From Halobaculum litoreum (lineage in GTDB: Archaea > Halobacteriota > Halobacteria > Halobacteriales > Haloferacaceae), in the NCBI RefSeq assembly GCF_030127125.1, contig NZ_CP126156.1:2604001-2668000 (forward strand): DNA of 64,000 nucleotides, written 5' to 3'. Below the pieces are notes generated by a model. That model saw only the letters and a list, made by a program, of their open reading frames with translations. It searched no databases and had not been told where the DNA came from. Numbering within the stretch: position 1 is the stretch's first letter; each line of letters begins with the position of its first letter. The position numbers were made by a program, and so were the translations under genes. Below are positions 61,372-64,000 of the stretch, piece after piece.

Positions 61372-61851
61372 GTGTCTTCGAACCCTTCGCCGTCGTCCGT
61401 CGTCGAGCCGCTCCTGAGACCCGCCGCCGTCGTCGCCGTCGCCGTCGCGCTCCTCGGCGTCGTGCTCTCGGCGGTCAGAGCGCTCGCGGTCGGTGCCCCG
61501 GTCCGCATCGGGGAGATCGTGGTCGACCAGGTGGTCGGCGTCCTCGGCACCGTCGCCCTCGTCGCGGCGGTCCTCGCCCTCGTCACCCTCGGGACGACCG
61601 CCGACGTGGTCAAGTGGAGCGTCGTGGGCCTGTACGGCGCGAACCTGGTGGAGGGCGTCCTGTTCAGGCTCGCCAACGGCTTCCCCGTGATGCTCGACGT
61701 GGCGATCAACCCGCTGTTCACCGCGGCGCTGTTCGTCGGCTTCGTCGCCGCGGTCCGGATCGCGCGCGGCGAGACGGTGCTCCCCGGCGTGGACGTCACC
61801 GTCGACGCCGAGCGACTCCGCGTCCGTCGCCCCGGCCGACGCAGTTCCTGA
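61372..61851 (+). CDS. Four-helix membrane protein of unknown function
   Basis: A 159-residue protein with hydrophobic segments at about 14-34, 47-70, 80-96 and 104-124, and a C-terminal polar tail (VDAERLRVRRPGRRSS). TCTATATCC centres about 26 nt before GTG 61372, so the message is leaderless. Nothing links it to a family I recognise. Confidence 0.65.
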   Translation: MSSNPSPSSVVEPLLRPAAVVAVAVALLGVVLSAVRALAVGAPVRIGEIVVDQVVGVLGTVALVAAVLALVTLGTTADVVKWSVVGLYGANLVEGVLFRLANGFPVMLDVAINPLFTAALFVGFVAAVRIARGETVLPGVDVTVDAERLRVRRPGRRSS

Positions 61852-61882
61852 CCGCGTCGGCGACCCCGTTCCGATCGGCTTG

Positions 61883-62916
61883 ATGACAGCTCGGCGCGTA
61901 CCGTCGAGGGTGACCCCACAGCGCCGGTTCCTCCTCGGACTCGCCGCGGTCACCGGTCTCCTCGCGCTGGCGGTCGTCGCGCCGCTGGCACAGTACGTCC
62001 TGCTGGCGGTGCTGCTCGCGTACGTCCTCGTCCCGCTCCAGCGGCGGCTCGCCCCCCGCGTCGGCGACCGGGTCGCGGCGCTGACGCTGCTGCTCGTGTC
62101 CGTCAGCGCGGTCGTCGTCCCCGTGGCGGTCGTGCTCGCCGTCGCGTTCCGGGAGCTCGACCGAGTCCGGGAGGCGGTCGTCGCCGACGGGTTCGACGTG
62201 GCCGCGCTCGAGGCGCTGGCCGCCGCCGGCGGGGTGGACCTCCGGGGGAGGTGGCGGCGCTCCCGCGTCGCGCCCTCGACTCCGGTCCCGGGACGCTGCT
62301 CGACCTGTTCGGCGGCGTCTCCGACGCGCTGATCGGGGTCACCGTCCTCCTGTTCGTCGTCTACTACCTGCTGGTCGACGGCGACGCGCTCGTGGCGTGG
62401 ATCGACCGGACGGCGCCGGTCGACGCCGAGACGAGCGCCCGCCTGTGGTCGGAGCTCGACCGGATCACCTGGGGGGTCGTCGTCGGCAACGTCGCGATCG
62501 CGGTCGTGCAGGGGGTCCTCACCGGAGGGGTGTTCGCGGTCGTCGGCGTCTCGAACGTCGTGTTCTGGATCGTCGTCACGACGCTGCTGTCGCTGCTCCC
62601 GCTCATCGGCGCGTCGGTGGTGTGGATCCCGATGGCGGCGTTCCTGTTCCTCTCGGGGCGCCCCGTCGACGCCGTGGTCGTCGCCGTCTTCGGCGCGACC
62701 GTGATCAGCCTCTCGGACAACTACCTCCGGCCGGTCGTCACCGGCCACGAGGCGCACGTCAGCCCGGGGCTGATGGTGCTGGGCATCTTCGGCGGCGTGC
62801 TCGCCTTCGGCTTCGTCGGCCTGTTCGTGGGGCCGATCGCGCTCGCGTTCGCGAAGGTGCTCGTCGAGGCGGTCGTCGACGAGCGGGCGGCCGGCGCGGC
62901 CGGCCCCGCCGAGTGA
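61883..62916 (+). pseudogene. AI-2E-family transporter, frameshifted
   Basis: About 344 residues in two frames. The first frame, from ATG 61883, runs through LAAVTGLLALAVVAPLAQYV and ends near VDLRG. A shift at the G run 62244-62248 leads to EVAALPRRALDSGPG and VTVLLFVVYYLLVDGDALVA. The second frame then carries ITWGVVVGNVAIAVVQGV and VISLSDNYLRPVVTG, the conserved central and late motifs of the AI-2E/PerM exporters. Two extra G, or one missing, in that run explains it. Substrate unknown. Confidence 0.78.
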
Positions 62917-62973
62917 CGCCCTCCGCCGCCGGACCGACGCGAGGGGGGCTTTAGTCCCTCCCCGCCGGAAGCG

Positions 62974-63822
62974 GTGGTATGGACGGTCGAGCACGGGGGG
63001 GAGGCGCCGCGGGGCACCCGCGAACGGGTCCGCTTCTACCTGCTGGACCACCGGACGCCCGTCGGCCGCGCCATCGACATCGCGCTCCTCGCGTTGAACC
63101 TCCTGTTCGTCGGGGTGTTCGTCGCGCAGACGTACCCGCTGTCGCCGGCGACGCGGACGGCGCTGTGGTACACGGAGGTCGCCATCGCGGGCGTGTTCGC
63201 CGTCGAGTACGTCCTCCGGCTGTACGGCGCGGCCGACCGCCTCGCCGAGGCGACCGACCCGTACACCGTCGTCGACCTCGTGTCGGTGGTGCCGACGCTG
63301 ACGGCGGCGCTGGCGCTCGGGCCGGCCGTCGCCGCGAACGTCGGCTTCCTCCGGGCGGTGCGGGTCGTCCGCGTGTTGCGCTTCTACCGCTTCACGCGCG
63401 ACGAGGAGTTCTTCTTCGGCACCGTCGAGGTGAACACGCTCCGCGGGGTCAAGCTCCTGCTCACGGTGCAGGTCATCTTCTTCGTCGGCGCGGGGCTGTT
63501 CTACAGCGCCGAGGTGTCGACGAACCCCGGCATCGCGAACTTCGGCGACGCGTTCTACTACATGGTGATCGCGCTGTCGACGGTCGGCTTCGGCGACATC
63601 GTCCCGCGGACGCGGGCGGGCCGGTGGGTGACCGTCGCGGGCGTGTTCGCCGCCATCGTCCTCGTGCCGTACCAGGCGCGGAAGGTCGTCCGCGCGTGGA
63701 CCACCGACTCGGTTCGCGACGTCACCTGCCCCGACTGCGGGCTCACCGGGCACGACCTCGACGCGTCCCACTGCAAGGCCTGCGGCCACGTCATCTACCA
63801 GGAGTACGAGTCCGACGAGTGA
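62974..63822 (+). CDS. Voltage-sensor-type potassium channel with C-terminal zinc ribbon
   Basis: A 282-residue six-helix channel. S4 is GFLRAVRVVRVLRFYRF (about 124-140), the pore loop has STVGFGD (202-208), the K+ selectivity filter in its GFGD form, and the C-terminus has CPDC...CKAC (Cys252, 255, 267, 270), a likely zinc ribbon. The start is uncertain. GTG 62974 is in frame, but ATG 62979 (MDGRARG) lies 26-27 nt after CTTTAGTC, and one fewer G in the seven-G run at 62995-63001 would put it in frame. Confidence 0.85.
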   Translation: MVWTVEHGGEAPRGTRERVRFYLLDHRTPVGRAIDIALLALNLLFVGVFVAQTYPLSPATRTALWYTEVAIAGVFAVEYVLRLYGAADRLAEATDPYTVVDLVSVVPTLTAALALGPAVAANVGFLRAVRVVRVLRFYRFTRDEEFFFGTVEVNTLRGVKLLLTVQVIFFVGAGLFYSAEVSTNPGIANFGDAFYYMVIALSTVGFGDIVPRTRAGRWVTVAGVFAAIVLVPYQARKVVRAWTTDSVRDVTCPDCGLTGHDLDASHCKACGHVIYQEYESDE

Positions 63823-64000
63823 CGCCGCGACCGCGGGGCGCGTTCACACGGATCGCCCGCCACGGGGTGACTCGCCCCCGAGATCGCCGGATCGGCGAAA
63901 GCTCCCGCTGGTTGTGACGGATCCGACAGCGATCCCGCGGAGAACCGACTGTACGTGGGCGAATACACAGTCGAACCGATTGTAGCGTGATACTCGTTTA
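63823..64000. other. Right-edge intergenic sequence
   Basis: No coding frame is evident. The last 40 bases are AT-richer (GTAGCGTGATACTCGTTTA) and may be a promoter for a gene beyond the edge. Confidence 0.3.

Noticed and set aside
60265..63789. A long minus frame reaching back over the AI-2E and K+ channel genes
   Set aside because: Only 60265-61188 is protein-like (CPBP). The remainder is Arg/Asp/His-rich shadow of the plus-strand genes.
1..64000. CRISPR array, rRNA operon, insertion sequence or replication origin
   Set aside because: No regularly spaced repeats, rRNA motifs, transposase or Orc1/Cdc6 gene were seen on either strand.

Overview
The window is a chromosomal segment of an extremely halophilic archaeon (class Halobacteria). 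The support is very high GC, Asp/Glu-rich proteins, a TATA-like box about 26-28 nt before many start codons (leaderless mRNAs), and marker genes: archaellin, archaeosine enzymes, CofH, a sensory rhodopsin with its transducer, an hypusinated aIF5A and haloarchaeal winged-helix, HalOD1 and BAT-type regulators. I see no rRNA, CRISPR array, insertion sequence, integrase or prophage gene. It reads as ordinary core chromosome.

Layout. 0-4.8 kb: 3' end of trmY, a tRNA-Pro(CGG), an orphan archaellin, a P-loop kinase-like protein, an arylsulfotransferase-family protein, a Nudix hydrolase and a CPBP protease. 4.8-14 kb: tgtA-arcS (archaeosine), a SHOCT protein, hyuA-hyuB, a peroxiredoxin and small membrane proteins. 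14-18.5 kb: yqeC (frameshifted), mobA, small unknowns and cofH (coenzyme F420). 18.5-25.9 kb: a GlcD-type FAD oxidase, an APH-fold kinase, purine genes (purC, purU, purS-purQ) and the radical SAM partner of ArcS (RaSEA). 26-34 kb: a 5'-nucleotidase-family protein (frameshifted), VanZ, a tungsten aldehyde oxidoreductase, azlC-azlD, a response regulator and a MoaD-fusion protein. 34.4-40.8 kb: a haem block (siroheme decarboxylase-like, precorrin-2 dehydrogenase, hemA), pterin dehydratase and a HAD phosphatase. 40.8-47.9 kb: a Rieske fusion, carA divergent from an Lrp regulator, PHP, a DAG-kinase-like protein, idi, a JAMM protease and an SDR. 48-50.3 kb: a regulator island (two paralogous winged-helix proteins around a BAT-type HTH, then HalOD1). 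50.4-56.7 kb: aIF5A-agmatinase, Nif3-like, transducer-sensory rhodopsin, deoxyhypusine synthase. 56.7-64 kb: a tiny C2H2 finger, ATP-grasp, a membrane spermidine-synthase-like protein, CPBP, an AI-2E transporter (frameshifted) and a voltage-sensor K+ channel.

Pathway logic. Three tRNA/translation modification systems are nearly complete here: archaeosine (tgtA, arcS, RaSEA), hypusine (aIF5A, agmatinase, deoxyhypusine synthase) and TrmY. Mo/W cofactor functions recur (yqeC, mobA, MoaD fusion, aldehyde oxidoreductase), and a siroheme-to-haem route is represented.

Quality. At least six genes carry indels, most of them in G or C homopolymer runs, and several can be repaired by one base. This looks like sequence error more than true gene decay, so coordinates in those genes are composite. 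The most interesting items are the transducer-rhodopsin pair with mixed residue signatures, the palindromic promoter elements in the regulator island and before the Rieske fusion, and the MoaD fusion with an internal di-glycine in a window that also encodes a JAMM peptidase.
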